From Burkholderiales bacterium (lineage in GTDB: Bacteria; Pseudomonadota; Gammaproteobacteria; Burkholderiales; Burkholderiaceae_C): a stretch of 34,371 nt of DNA. Position numbers and translations under genes: made by a program. A model generated the notes under the pieces. The model was not told the origin of the DNA. It was given only the letters and a program-made list of their open reading frames with translations, and made no database searches. The stretch is from positions 1 through 34,371 of the forward strand of contig JANYJJ010000018.1 of NCBI GenBank assembly GCA_025358485.1. Reading direction: 5' to 3'. This document shows, one piece after another, positions 16,187 to 25,021 of the stretch (the stretch's first letter is position 1; every line of letters begins with the position of its first letter).

Positions 16187-17017
16187 TTGCAATTTTCACC
16201 ACTAGCCAGCCTCAAACATCGCGTCAGCGTGGGCATACCCCTGCCCTTCAACGTGCGCGACGCAGACGAAACTTTGATGCTGGCGCGCGGCAAGATCGTT
16301 GGCAATTTGGCGCAGCTTGAGGCGCTGTTTGACCGCGGGGCCTTGGTGGACATGGCCGAATTGCTCACGCCCATGGTCGAGGTGACCAGCGCCCGCCTTG
16401 AAGAGTTGCCCAAGCTGTGGACTCAGTGTTCTGACCGCGTCGGTCAAACCCTGAAAGGGGCCGCAGACGAAGGTTTCTCGGCCGCGTTGAACGAGGCTTG
16501 CACACCGGTTTTAGATTTGATTGCACGCGACCCGAATTTGGCAGTGTTCCAAGTGCTGCGGCAAAGCGGCTCTGTGCATTTGGACTACGGCTTGACGCAT
16601 TCCATGCACGCCGCCATCACCAGCTTCTTGGTGGCGCAGCGCTTGGGTTGGAGCGCCATTGAGATGCAGCGCGCGTTTCAAGCGGCGCTGACGATGAACC
16701 TGGCCATGCTGGAATTGCAAGGCACTCTGGCCGCGCAAACCACGCCACCCACCGAAGCCCAGCGCCGTGCCGTGCACGAGCATCCCGAGGCCAGCGTGGC
16801 TTTGCTGCAAAAGGCTGGCATCACCGACGCCGATTGGCTGACCGCCGTGGCACAGCACCACGAAACACCCGACGGCGCCGGCTACCCAAAAGGGCTGCGC
16901 GAACCTTTGCCGCGTGACACCTCAATCAAAGAACACGCGATTGCTTGTGTGGTGCACGAAGGCTCGGTGCCGGGGCGCTTGAAGGTCGAGCAATTGATGG
17001 CGATCCAATTCGGCTGA
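16187..17017 (+). CDS. Degenerate, C-terminally short HD-GYP-like protein
   Basis: The ~276-residue product starts with a PilZ-like/N-terminal module typical of some Burkholderiales HD-GYP proteins (VGIPLPFNVRDADETLMLARG, then LEALFDRGALVDMAEL). The HD-GYP-like half keeps HSMHAA, HEHPEASVALLQKAG and HHETPDGAGYPKGL (from ~224). Where active enzymes have an H-D dyad (as in LLHDIGK), this protein reads ALTMNLAML, so metal binding and cyclic-di-GMP hydrolysis are doubtful. It stops ~40 residues after the GYP motif, and the usual DxYDALT...RPYR segment is missing. Start uncertain: TTG 16187, TTG 16121 or GTG 16229. Divergent from the acyl-CoA synthetase. Confidence 0.7.
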   Translation: MQFSPLASLKHRVSVGIPLPFNVRDADETLMLARGKIVGNLAQLEALFDRGALVDMAELLTPMVEVTSARLEELPKLWTQCSDRVGQTLKGAADEGFSAALNEACTPVLDLIARDPNLAVFQVLRQSGSVHLDYGLTHSMHAAITSFLVAQRLGWSAIEMQRAFQAALTMNLAMLELQGTLAAQTTPPTEAQRRAVHEHPEASVALLQKAGITDADWLTAVAQHHETPDGAGYPKGLREPLPRDTSIKEHAIACVVHEGSVPGRLKVEQLMAIQFG

Positions 17018-17077
17018 AACAATCTCGCTCGCGACCTGGCAGCATCGCTGCGTTACGGCCTCACGGTGATACGGCGT

Positions 17078-17141
17078 TACCGCCATAGCGCCGTAGCGCC
17101 CTAGCGCCCTAGCGCCTTACCGCCTTACCGCCTTACCGCGC
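17078..17141. repeat. 8-bp tandem repeat array (TAGCGCCC / TACCGCCT)
   Basis: Eight consecutive 8-bp units run from 17078 to 17141: taccgcca, tagcgccg, tagcgccc (x2), tagcgcct, taccgcct (x2), taccgcgc. The array lies between the HD-GYP-like gene and the 3' end of the acetyltransferase, and its last unit contains the acetyltransferase stop codon. On the minus strand each unit reads like GGCGGTAA or GGCGCTAG, so stop codons recur in all frames because 8 is not a multiple of 3. Confidence 0.9.
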
Positions 17142-17624
17142 CGCCAGCGCAGCCAGAGCCTCGCCGCTGACGCGACAAATGCGCCAATCGGGCATGACGA
17201 CCGCGCCGAGGTTTTTGTAAAACGCAATCGCGTTCTCGTTCCAATCGAGCACGCTCCAATCAAAGCGGCGGTGACCGCGCTCGACCGCCAACTGCGCCAA
17301 ACGCGTCAGCAAAGCGCGACCGATGCCGAGCTGCCGGTGCGCCGGCTTGACGTACAGGTCTTCCAGGTACAGGCCGGGCTGCGCCAAAAAGGTGGAGAAG
17401 TTGGTGAAGAACAGCGCAAAGGCCACTGGTTCGCCTGCCACCTCGGCCGTCCATGCTTCGGCCACCGGTTTTTCACCAAACAAATGAGGCCTCAGTTTTT
17501 CGGGCGTGACCTGCACCATGTGCGCAAGTTGTTCAAACTCGGCCAACTCTCGAATCATGTGAGCGATGGCCGACAGATCTTTGAGCTCGGCGGGTCTCAA
17601 CAAAAAAGCAGGGGTTGAATTCAT
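17133..17624 (-). CDS. GNAT family N-acetyltransferase
   Basis: This 163-residue GNAT-fold enzyme transfers an acetyl group from acetyl-CoA to an amine. The acetyl-CoA loop RQLGIGRA is at residues 97-104, preceded by GLYLEDLYVKPAHR (beta-4) and followed by RFDWSVLDWNENAIAFYKNLGA, which is the pattern of spermidine/diamine-acetyltransferase-like (SAT-type) members. ATG at 17624 gives MNSTPAFLLRPAE; an upstream in-frame ATG at 17681 would overlap the region of the divergent promoter and is less likely. The stop codon lies inside the 8-bp repeat array. Divergent from the alpha/beta hydrolase (72-nt gap). Confidence 0.92.
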   Translation of the reverse strand: MNSTPAFLLRPAELKDLSAIAHMIRELAEFEQLAHMVQVTPEKLRPHLFGEKPVAEAWTAEVAGEPVAFALFFTNFSTFLAQPGLYLEDLYVKPAHRQLGIGRALLTRLAQLAVERGHRRFDWSVLDWNENAIAFYKNLGAVVMPDWRICRVSGEALAALAAR

Positions 17625-17696
17625 CTGCCGATTTTGCGTTGCCTGAATGTCCCAAGCACGACAAGCTTGCATGGCTGGCACTTTTATAGTGCGCCC

Positions 17697-18632
17697 ATGA
17701 ACTCAACGCCCTATGTCGCGCTGCGCCCCAGCCGCAGCCAATTCGTGCACGCCCGCGGCCTGCGCCACCATGTGTTGCAGTGGGGCGGCGCGAGCCTGGT
17801 CAAACCCACACGCCCGGCCCTGGTCATGCTGCACGGTTGGATGGACGTGGCCGCATCGTTTCAGTTTGTGGTGGATGCCTTGCCTGCCGACCGCTTGGTG
17901 CTGGCGCTGGACTTTCGCGGCTTCGGTTTGACCGACACACCCGCTGCCGACAGTTATTGGTTTCCCGACTATTTGGGTGATTTGGAAGCGGTGCTGGACA
18001 GCCTCCTGCCCGATCAAAAAATTGATTTGCTCGGCCACAGCATGGGCGGCAACGTGGCCATGCTCTACGCAGGCATACGCCCCGAGCGCATTCGCAAGTT
18101 GGTCAACTTGGAAGGCTTTGGGCTGCCGGCATCGCTGCCCATGCAAGCGCCCAAACGCTATGCGCAGTGGCTGGACGAGTTGAAAGAGCCGCTGGAATTG
18201 CGCACCTACGACAGCTTGGAAGCCGTGGCAAATCGCCTGCGCAAAACCAATCCACTTCTGCCTGAACCACGCGCCTTGTGGCTGGCGCAGCATTGGTCGC
18301 GTCAAATCAAAAACGCCGATGGAAGTTGGGGTGAGTTTGAAATCTTGGGCCACGCCGCGCACAAGCGCGTGAACCCGGTGCTGTCGCAAGTGCCCGAAGT
18401 GTTGGCGGTGTGGAAACAAATCACCGCACCCGTGTTGTGGGTGGAAGGCGATCTCAGCGACACCAGCCGCTGGTGGGGCACGCGCTACAGCAAGGCCGAG
18501 TTTCATGAGCGCCTCAGCGTGGTGAATCAGCAAGCCAATCAGGTGGAAAAACACACGCTGTCTCCGGCCGGGCACATGCTGCACCACGACCAACCTGAAG
18601 CTTTGGCGGCGCTGCTGGAAGCGTTTTTGTAG
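17697..18632 (+). CDS. Alpha/beta-fold hydrolase
   Basis: This 311-residue single-domain alpha/beta hydrolase has an oxyanion-hole HGWMD (46-50), nucleophile elbow GHSMGG with Ser115, and the catalytic His near residue 293 in SPAGHMLHH. The segment DFRGFGLTD is typical of haloperoxidase/epoxide-hydrolase-like esterases. No signal peptide is present. The substrate cannot be read from the sequence. It is followed 67 nt later by prfB on the same strand. The first residues, MNSTPYVALRP, resemble the start of the divergent acetyltransferase (MNSTPAFLLRP). Confidence 0.92.
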   Translation: MNSTPYVALRPSRSQFVHARGLRHHVLQWGGASLVKPTRPALVMLHGWMDVAASFQFVVDALPADRLVLALDFRGFGLTDTPAADSYWFPDYLGDLEAVLDSLLPDQKIDLLGHSMGGNVAMLYAGIRPERIRKLVNLEGFGLPASLPMQAPKRYAQWLDELKEPLELRTYDSLEAVANRLRKTNPLLPEPRALWLAQHWSRQIKNADGSWGEFEILGHAAHKRVNPVLSQVPEVLAVWKQITAPVLWVEGDLSDTSRWWGTRYSKAEFHERLSVVNQQANQVEKHTLSPAGHMLHHDQPEALAALLEAFL

Positions 18633-18699
18633 CGCGTCGAACTGGTGTCAAAACGCACCATGAGAAAATCAAGCTATCAACATTTGAAAACTTGAAATC

Positions 18700-19804
18700 A
18701 TGGACGTCGAACACATCAATGCCATAGGCAACCACATTGCCGATCTGACCCAGCGCACGACGGCCCTCCGGGGGTATCTTTGACTACGACCGGAAAGCCC
18801 TGCGTCTGAACGAAGTCAACGCCGCGTTAGAAAACCCAAAGGTCTGGGACGAACCCAAACGCGCCCAGGAACTGGGTCGCGAAAAGCGCACGCTGGACAC
18901 GGTGGTTGAAACCATCGACCACCTCACCAGCAATTTGGCAGACAGCTCCGAGCTGTACGACATGTCCAAGGCCGACGCCGACTTTGACGGCTTGCTTGCC
19001 ATTGAGGCCGACGCTGCCAAACTCGAAGCCACAGTCGCGCAACTCGAATTCCGCCGCATGTTCAACAACCCGGCCGACCCGAGCAATTGCTTTGTGGACA
19101 TCCAAGCCGGAGCCGGTGGCACCGAAGCCTGCGACTGGGCCAGCATGCTGCTGCGCCAATACCTGAAGTACTGCGAGCGCAAAGGCTTCAAAACCGAAGT
19201 GATGGAGATGAGCGACGGCGACATCGCTGGCATCAAAAGCGCCACCATCAAGGTCGAGGGTGAATATGCGTTTGGTTTGCTGCGCACCGAAACCGGCGTG
19301 CACCGCCTGGTGCGCAAAAGCCCGTTCGACTCTGCCGGGGGTCGTCACACCAGCTTTGCCAGCTTGTTTGTTTACCCCGAAGTCGATGATTCATTCGAAG
19401 TGAACATCAACCCGGCCGACGTGCGCACCGACACGTATCGCGCTTCGGGTGCGGGCGGTCAGCACATCAACAAAACCGACTCGGCGGTGCGCCTTACCCA
19501 CCTTCCCACAGGCATCGTGGTGCAGTGTCAAAACGATCGCTCGCAACACCGCAACAAAGACGAGGCGTACCAGATGCTGCGCTCGCGTTTGTACGAGCAC
19601 GAAATGCGCATCCGCATGGCAGCGCAGCAAAAACTCGAAGACACAAAAACCGACGTGGGCTGGGGCCACCAAATTCGCAGCTATGTGCTGGACCAAAGCC
19701 GCATCAAAGACCTGCGCACAGGCTTTGAGGTGTCTGCCACACAGAAGGTGTTGGACGGCGACCTGGATCCTTTGATCGAGGCCAGCTTGAAGATGGGCGT
19801 GTGA
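18700..19804 (+). CDS. prfB: Peptide chain release factor 2 (programmed +1 frameshift)
   Basis: RF2 recognises UGA and UAA and triggers peptide release. The gene is read in two frames: 18700-18780 gives 27 codons, then an in-frame TGA at 18781-18783 is bypassed by a +1 shift (skipping T18781) and the second frame runs from GAC 18782 to TGA 19802-19804, for ~367 residues (E. coli RF2: 365). The decoding motif SPF is at ~207-209 ([16 protein letters not shown]) and the peptidyl-transfer motif GGQ at ~252-254 ([13 protein letters not shown]). When RF2 is scarce, slow termination at UGA favours the shift, giving autoregulation. The stop overlaps the HAD gene's ATG. Confidence 0.97.
18769..18784 (+). 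promoter_or_regulatory. prfB +1 frameshift signal
   Basis: CGGGGGT (Shine-Dalgarno-like) is followed by ATCTTTGAC, with the slippery codon CTT directly before TGA and a C after it. This is the canonical arrangement of RF2 frameshift sites: internal SD, CUU slip codon, poor-context UGA-C. The peptide stays in phase with the downstream frame beginning DYDRKAL. Confidence 0.97.
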
Positions 19805-20583
19805 TGACGCGTTTGATGACGGGTGTGATGACGCAAGTGATCAGCGCCGCAGGTCACGGCAAAGCCTTGTTGTTCGACCTCGACGGCACGCTGATTGACA
19901 GCATGCCGGCGCACGAGCAAGCCTGGATCACTTGGCATCAGCGTCACAGCATTGCCATGCAAGCCGAGGGCTTCTTTGCCTCGACCGCAGGGCGCACCAA
20001 TGACGAAATCTTGCGCGACATGTTGCCCGGCCGCACCGCTGCCGAGTACGAAGCCTGGGTGGATGAAAAAGAGTCGCTGTACCGCGAGCTTGCTGCGCAC
20101 AGTTTGACCCTGATCACAGGCGCGCACGACTACTTGGTGGCGGCACGCGCCGCAGGTTTCAGCCTGGCCATTTGCACCGCGTCCACGCCGAAAAACATGG
20201 CGTTGGCGTTTGCGAAATTTGGCCTCGACAAGATGGTTGACACCGTCACCAGCCCGTCTGATGGCCTGCGCGGCAAGCCGCATCCCGATATTTTTCTGGA
20301 AGCTGCGAAGCGCTTGAAAATTGAGCCAGCAGATTGCGTTGTGTTTGAAGACGCACCACTCGGTGTGGAAGCCGCCCGCCGCGCAGGCATGACGGCGGTG
20401 GCGCTCATCACCACCTTGCCGGCAGCCGCGTTTGCAAACTTCGACAACCTGCTTGGCATCGCTGCTGATTTCAGCGATGTCAAGTCGCCCGATACTTTCT
20501 GGGTGCCGACTCGAAAGCAGTTGCCGTCGTTGAAAGCCTTTCGAGCGACCATGCCTGCCATGGGCGATTCAACCGAGCTGTAG
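19804..20583 (+). CDS. HAD-superfamily phosphatase, beta-phosphoglucomutase-like
   Basis: This 259-residue HAD hydrolase has a small helical cap. Motif I FDLDGT (Asp25/Asp27 as nucleophile and acid/base) is at 24-29, motif II is CTAS, motif III the lysine of GKPHPD, and motif IV VFEDAPLGVEAARRAG. This layout is typical of beta-phosphoglucomutase/phosphoglycolate-phosphatase-like members; the substrate is unknown. The ATG overlaps the prfB stop (TGATG), so translation is probably coupled to RF2. The start has repeated ATG/GTG options; the first overlapping ATG is used. The extra C-terminal ~40 residues after motif IV end in MPAMGDSTEL. Confidence 0.9.
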   Translation: MTRLMTGVMTQVISAAGHGKALLFDLDGTLIDSMPAHEQAWITWHQRHSIAMQAEGFFASTAGRTNDEILRDMLPGRTAAEYEAWVDEKESLYRELAAHSLTLITGAHDYLVAARAAGFSLAICTASTPKNMALAFAKFGLDKMVDTVTSPSDGLRGKPHPDIFLEAAKRLKIEPADCVVFEDAPLGVEAARRAGMTAVALITTLPAAAFANFDNLLGIAADFSDVKSPDTFWVPTRKQLPSLKAFRATMPAMGDSTEL

Positions 20584-20740
20584 CGCGAGGAGCGTGATCG
20601 TCGATGACGCTGAACTGTTTTCTTCTCCGAAGTGAAGGTCGTCACCCAGTCGAAATTGGCGTGTCCCGACAGCGCTGCTTTTACAGAATGCCTGAATCAT
20701 GGAACATTTCCATGGCCTCTTTCAAAGTCAAAGAACTTCT

Positions 20741-23410
20741 ATGAACCCCACCGACACAGTCCCCCTCATCCGCCGCGAAAACTACACGCCGCCTGCTTAC
20801 TGGATCAAAAGTGTCGATCTGACGTTTGACCTGGACCCAGCCAAAACGCTGGTCACGAGCCGCATGCAGGTCGAGCGCAACACGACCACCGAGGTGCAGC
20901 CGCTGCGCTTGCACGGCGAAGACCTGAACTTGCTGCGCATCCAGGTCAACGGTGAAAGCGTGTCGTTCCGTCATGAAGACGACATGCTGGTGATCGACAC
21001 CTTGCCCGAGGGCGCTTTCGTCCTTGAAATACGCAACACCTGCGCGCCTGAGAAAAACACCCAGCTCTCGGGTCTGTACACCTCGAACGGCGGCTTTTTC
21101 ACGCAGTGCGAAGCAGAAGGTTTTCGCCGCATCACCTACTTTTTAGACCGACCCGATGTGATGGCGATTTACACCGTCACGCTGCGCGCCTCAAAAGCCG
21201 CTTACCCGGTCTTGTTGAGCAATGGCAACTTGATCGAGGAAGGTGATTTGCCCTTAGGCGTGAGCGGCAAGCGCCACTTCGCCAAGTGGCACGACCCCTT
21301 CCCCAAACCAAGCTATTTGTTCGCTTTGGTCGCGGCCGATTTGGTGGCGCGCGAGCAGAACATACGCACGCGTTCGGGCAAGGATCACTTGCTGCAAGTG
21401 TTTGTGCGCAAAGGCGACTTGGACAAAACCGAGCACGCCATGAACTCACTGATAGCCAGCGTGATTTGGGACGAAGCGCGCTTCAAACTGCCGCTGGATT
21501 TAGAGCGTTTCATGATCGTCGCGGTGGGCGACTTCAACATGGGTGCCATGGAAAACAAGGGCCTCAACATCTTCAACACCAAATTTGTTTTGGCCAACCC
21601 TGCCACTGCCACCGACACTGATTTTGCCGACATCGAACGCGTGGTGGGTCACGAGTATTTCCACAACTGGACTGGCAATCGCATCACCTGCCGCGACTGG
21701 TTTCAGCTCAGTTTGAAAGAAGGCCTCACGGTTTTCCGCGACCAAGAGTTCTGCATGGACATGGCCGGCAGCGACACCGCGCGCGCCGTCAAACGCATTG
21801 AAGACGTGCGCCACTTGCGCCAATTTCAATTCCCTGAAGACGCAGGCCCCATGGCCCATCCGGTGCGCCCTGACCAGTACCAGCAAATCAACAATTTCTA
21901 CACCGCCACGGTCTACGAAAAAGGTGCGGAGGTGGTGCGCATGATGCAAACCTTGGTGGGCCGCGACGGCTTTGCCAAAGGCATGACGCTGTACTTCGAG
22001 CGCCATGATGGGCATGCAGTGACCTGCGATGATTTTGCGCAAGCCATCGCCGATGCCAACCCGAACAGCGCGCTCGCGCCGAACCTGTCGCAGTTCAAGC
22101 GTTGGTACTCGCAAAGCGGCACACCGCGCTTGAGCGCGCGCGGTCGCTATGACGCACCCAGCCGCACCTACACCCTGGGGTTGGAGCAGCAGCTAGGCGC
22201 TGCGGAAGCTTTCGTGATTCCGATGGCCATGGGCCTGATGGCGCGTGACGGCCGCGCGCTGCCGTTGCAACTGGAAGGCGAGGCACAGGCGGTCGGCGTT
22301 GAGCGCGTTTTGGTGCTGACTGAGACCAAGAGCTTCTTCACCTTTGTGAACGTTGACAGCGAGCCCGTGCCGTCTTTGCTGCGCGGTTTTTCAGCGCCTG
22401 TGCGATTGACCGACGGCATGAGTGACGCCGATTTGCTCACCTTGCTGCAACACGACACCGACCCGTTCAGCCGCTGGGAAGCCGGTCAGCGCGTGGCCTT
22501 GAACCGCCTGCTCACAGCCGTTCATGGCGACGGCAGCTTGACGCTGGACGTGGCCTTCATCGACGCCATGCGCGCCGTGCTGCGTCACCCGACGCTGGAC
22601 GCGGCGTTCAAAGATTTGGTGCTGACACCACCGAGCGAGGTCTACGTGGCCGAGCAGGTGGACACTGTGGATCCGCAACGCATTCACACTGCGCGCGAGT
22701 CCATGCTCAATCAACTCAGTCGCGCACTCCATGCCGATTGGGAGTGGGCCTACGGCGCGCACCAAACCAGCGGCGGCTATTCGCCCGATGCCGTGTCCAG
22801 CGGCAAGCGCGCTTTGGCCAACACGGCGTTGGCCAACTTGTGCAGCAACGCCGCCAGCAACAACGACATGGTGTGGCCGGGCCGCGCCTACCAGCGGGTC
22901 AAAGATGCCGACAACATGACCGACCGCTACGGCGCGCTGGCTGCGCTGGTCAATTCGCACGCTGAATTGGCCACGCCGGCGCTGGCACATTTTTATGCGC
23001 TGTTCAAAGACGAAGACTTGGTGGTCGACAGCTGGTTCAGCTTGCAAGCTTCAGCGCCAGAACGCGACGGCCGCGTGCTGAACGCTGTGAAACAGTTGCT
23101 CAAGCACCCCGACTTTTCGATGAAAAACCCCAACCGTGCGCGCAGCGTGTTGGGCGCATTTGCAATGCGCAACCCGGCCGCGTTTCACCGCAGTGACGCC
23201 GCAGGCTACGTGCTGTGGGCCGACCGCGTGATGGAAATGGACACCATCAACCCGCAGCTGGCTGCGCGCTTGGCACGCAGTCTGGACGCCTGGGCCAAGC
23301 TGGCCGAGCCCTACCGCAGCGCGGCCCATGAGGCCATCAGCCGCGTCGCAGCCAAGCCCGATTTGTCAGCCGATGTGCGCGAGATTGTTTCGCGCGCTTT
23401 GGCTGCTTGA
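20741..23410 (+). CDS. pepN: Aminopeptidase N (M1 family)
   Basis: This 889-residue zinc metallopeptidase removes N-terminal residues from peptides in the cytoplasm. The exopeptidase motif GAMEN is at 268-272, the zinc site HEYFH at 304-308, with the third zinc ligand Glu327 in LSLKEGLTVF. The C-terminal helical region and overall length match gammaproteobacterial PepN (870). The ATG at 20741 (MNPTDTVPLIRRENYTPPAYW) matches the family start; the in-frame ATG at 20699 adds 14 residues of little character. The 157-nt gap upstream holds no gene that I can see and presumably carries its promoter. Confidence 0.97.
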   Translation: MNPTDTVPLIRRENYTPPAYWIKSVDLTFDLDPAKTLVTSRMQVERNTTTEVQPLRLHGEDLNLLRIQVNGESVSFRHEDDMLVIDTLPEGAFVLEIRNTCAPEKNTQLSGLYTSNGGFFTQCEAEGFRRITYFLDRPDVMAIYTVTLRASKAAYPVLLSNGNLIEEGDLPLGVSGKRHFAKWHDPFPKPSYLFALVAADLVAREQNIRTRSGKDHLLQVFVRKGDLDKTEHAMNSLIASVIWDEARFKLPLDLERFMIVAVGDFNMGAMENKGLNIFNTKFVLANPATATDTDFADIERVVGHEYFHNWTGNRITCRDWFQLSLKEGLTVFRDQEFCMDMAGSDTARAVKRIEDVRHLRQFQFPEDAGPMAHPVRPDQYQQINNFYTATVYEKGAEVVRMMQTLVGRDGFAKGMTLYFERHDGHAVTCDDFAQAIADANPNSALAPNLSQFKRWYSQSGTPRLSARGRYDAPSRTYTLGLEQQLGAAEAFVIPMAMGLMARDGRALPLQLEGEAQAVGVERVLVLTETKSFFTFVNVDSEPVPSLLRGFSAPVRLTDGMSDADLLTLLQHDTDPFSRWEAGQRVALNRLLTAVHGDGSLTLDVAFIDAMRAVLRHPTLDAAFKDLVLTPPSEVYVAEQVDTVDPQRIHTARESMLNQLSRALHADWEWAYGAHQTSGGYSPDAVSSGKRALANTALANLCSNAASNNDMVWPGRAYQRVKDADNMTDRYGALAALVNSHAELATPALAHFYALFKDEDLVVDSWFSLQASAPERDGRVLNAVKQLLKHPDFSMKNPNRARSVLGAFAMRNPAAFHRSDAAGYVLWADRVMEMDTINPQLAARLARSLDAWAKLAEPYRSAAHEAISRVAAKPDLSADVREIVSRALAA

Positions 23411-23463
23411 ATTCACCCTGTCGCGCTTATCAAATTGCAGATCGCCACTCAACAACACCACTC

Positions 23464-24735
23464 ATGAACAAAACCAACGTCTCGAAATTGAATGCTTTTT
23501 ATGCCCAATCAGGCGGCGTCACCGCCGTCATCAACGCCTCAGCTTGCGGCGTGATTGAAACGGCACGCAAACACCGCGGCCGCATTGGCAAGGTGTACGC
23601 CGGTCGCAACGGCATCATCGGCGCGCTCACTGAAGACTTGATCGACACCGGCAAAGAGTCAGACGCCGCCATTCGCGCGCTGCGCTACACGCCTTCGGGT
23701 GCCTTTGGTTCATGCCGCTTCAAGCTCAAATCGCTGGACACCAACAAGCGCGAATACGAGCGTTTGATTGCTGTGTTCAAGGCCCACAACATCGGCTATT
23801 TTTTCTACAACGGCGGCGGCGATTCTGCCGACACCTGCTTCAAGATCAGCCAGTTGTCCAACGCCATGGGCTACCCGCTGCAAGCCATTCATGTGCCTAA
23901 AACCATAGACAACGACTTGCCCATCACCGACTGCTGCCCTGGCTTTGGCTCGGTGGCCAAGTACGTGGCGGTGTCGGCGCTGGAAGCATCGTTCGATGTG
24001 CGATCAATGATGGCAACGTCGACCAAAGTGTTCGTGATGGAAGTGATGGGCCGCCACGCCGGTTGGATTGCCGCGGCCGGTGGCTTGATCGAAAGCCACG
24101 GCATACCGGTGGTCATCCTGTTCCCTGAAATTGAGTTCGACCGCGCCAAGTTTTTGGCGCGTGTGGCCAAGTTGGTGAAGAGCCACGGCTACTGCACCGT
24201 CATCGTGTCTGAAGGCTGCCACAACGCTGACGGAAGCTTCTTGGCCGAACAAGGTTCGCGCGATGCCTTCGGTCATGCGCAACTCGGCGGCGCGGCGCCG
24301 GTGGTGGCCAACATGATCAAAGAAGCCTTGGGCCATAAATTCCATTGGGCCGTGGCCGATTATTTGCAGCGCGCGGCGCGCCATGTCGCCTCAAAAACCG
24401 ATGTAAAACAAGCCTACGAACTGGGCCAACGCGCTGTGCAGTTGGCCTTGAAGGGCCACAACGCCGTGATGCCCACCGTCGAGCGCATCAGCGATGTGCC
24501 TTACAAATACAAAATCGGAGTGGCCAACTTGGCCGACGTGGCCAACGTCGAGAAATTCATGCCGCGCGACTTCATCACCAAAGACGGCTTCGGCATCACC
24601 GAGAAGTGCAAGCGTTACTTGGAGCCGCTGATCCAGGGCGAAGACGCACCGAAGTACAAAAATGGCCTGCCCGTTTACGTGACTTTGAAAAACGAAAGTG
24701 TGGCCAAGAAGTTGCCCGCTTTTCGCTTGAAGTGA
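23464..24735 (+). CDS. pfp: Pyrophosphate-dependent phosphofructokinase
   Basis: This 423-residue PFK-family protein catalyses the reversible phosphorylation of fructose 6-phosphate using PPi. The phosphoryl-donor motif reads GGGDS (117-121), and PKTIDND (145-151) carries the lysine that marks PPi-type enzymes where ATP-type enzymes have Gly. MGRHAGW is at 195-201. The start MNKTNVSKLNAFYAQSGGVTAV fits the family. Burkholderiales commonly lack the classical ATP-dependent pfkA, so this could be the PFK activity of the cell, though that is inference. A tRNA gene follows 52 nt downstream. PPi preference is inferred from these residues and not tested. Confidence 0.93.
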   Translation: MNKTNVSKLNAFYAQSGGVTAVINASACGVIETARKHRGRIGKVYAGRNGIIGALTEDLIDTGKESDAAIRALRYTPSGAFGSCRFKLKSLDTNKREYERLIAVFKAHNIGYFFYNGGGDSADTCFKISQLSNAMGYPLQAIHVPKTIDNDLPITDCCPGFGSVAKYVAVSALEASFDVRSMMATSTKVFVMEVMGRHAGWIAAAGGLIESHGIPVVILFPEIEFDRAKFLARVAKLVKSHGYCTVIVSEGCHNADGSFLAEQGSRDAFGHAQLGGAAPVVANMIKEALGHKFHWAVADYLQRAARHVASKTDVKQAYELGQRAVQLALKGHNAVMPTVERISDVPYKYKIGVANLADVANVEKFMPRDFITKDGFGITEKCKRYLEPLIQGEDAPKYKNGLPVYVTLKNESVAKKLPAFRLK

Positions 24736-24787
24736 CCTCCAATACGCTGCGATAGAATTTGAGGCCGAGTTCGATCAAGTTCTAGAC

Positions 24788-24863
24788 GCCGGTGTAGCTC
24801 AGTTGGTAGAGCAGCGCATTCGTAATGCGAAGGTCGGGAGTTCGACTCTTCTCACCGGCACCA
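24788..24863 (+). tRNA. tRNA-Thr (anticodon CGT)
   Basis: This 76-nt tRNA includes the encoded CCA. Acceptor stem GCCGGTG/CACCGGC pairs perfectly; the D-arm is GCTCAGTTGGTAGAGC and the T-arm is GGGAGTTCGACTCTT. Anticodon loop TTCGTAA places CGT at 24821-24823, reading ACG codons. The sequence closely resembles the E. coli tRNA-Thr(CGT) sequence as I recall it. A possible -10 (TAGAAT) sits ~30 nt upstream, but I see no convincing -35. Confidence 0.96.
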
Positions 24864-24900
24864 AGCTTGGTCAAAGCTAGCGTGATAAGTTCAACAGACA

Positions 24901-24932
24901 AAGCCCAAGTCCAATCACTTGGGCTTGTTTCT
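24901..24932 (+). terminator. Rho-independent terminator after tRNA-Thr
   Basis: AAGCCCAAGT (24901-24910) and ACTTGGGCTT (24917-24926) form a perfect 10-bp stem with a 6-nt loop, followed by GTTTCTTT. It lies ~40 nt after the tRNA. The stem is G+C-rich and the T-tract is on the + strand, as required for termination of the tRNA transcript. Confidence 0.88.
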
Positions 24933-25021
24933 TTCCGACGCCCATTGTTTCGAATTGAGCCGTTTAGCGCGTCGTGATTCACGCTTGCGCGTCACAGTCA
25001 GGCGCGACAATCTTGGGTGTT

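Noticed and set aside
17661..17696. Sigma-70 promoter in front of the alpha/beta hydrolase (TATAGT at 17685-17690)
   Set aside because: The only -35-like element (TTGCAT) is 12 nt away, too close, and the -10 would put the start point at the ATG.
17703..18593. Minus-strand 296-codon frame opposite the alpha/beta hydrolase
   Set aside because: The + strand has the full catalytic triad; this is a shadow frame.
18782..19804. Possible pseudogenisation of prfB by the in-frame TGA
   Set aside because: The stop sits in the canonical RF2 programmed frameshift context (GGGGGT..CTTTGAC) and the second frame gives a full-length protein.
24788..24932. Integration site (attachment core) at the tRNA-Thr 3' end
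   Set aside because: No integrase and no repeated copy of the tRNA 3' end was seen in the window; a normal terminator follows.
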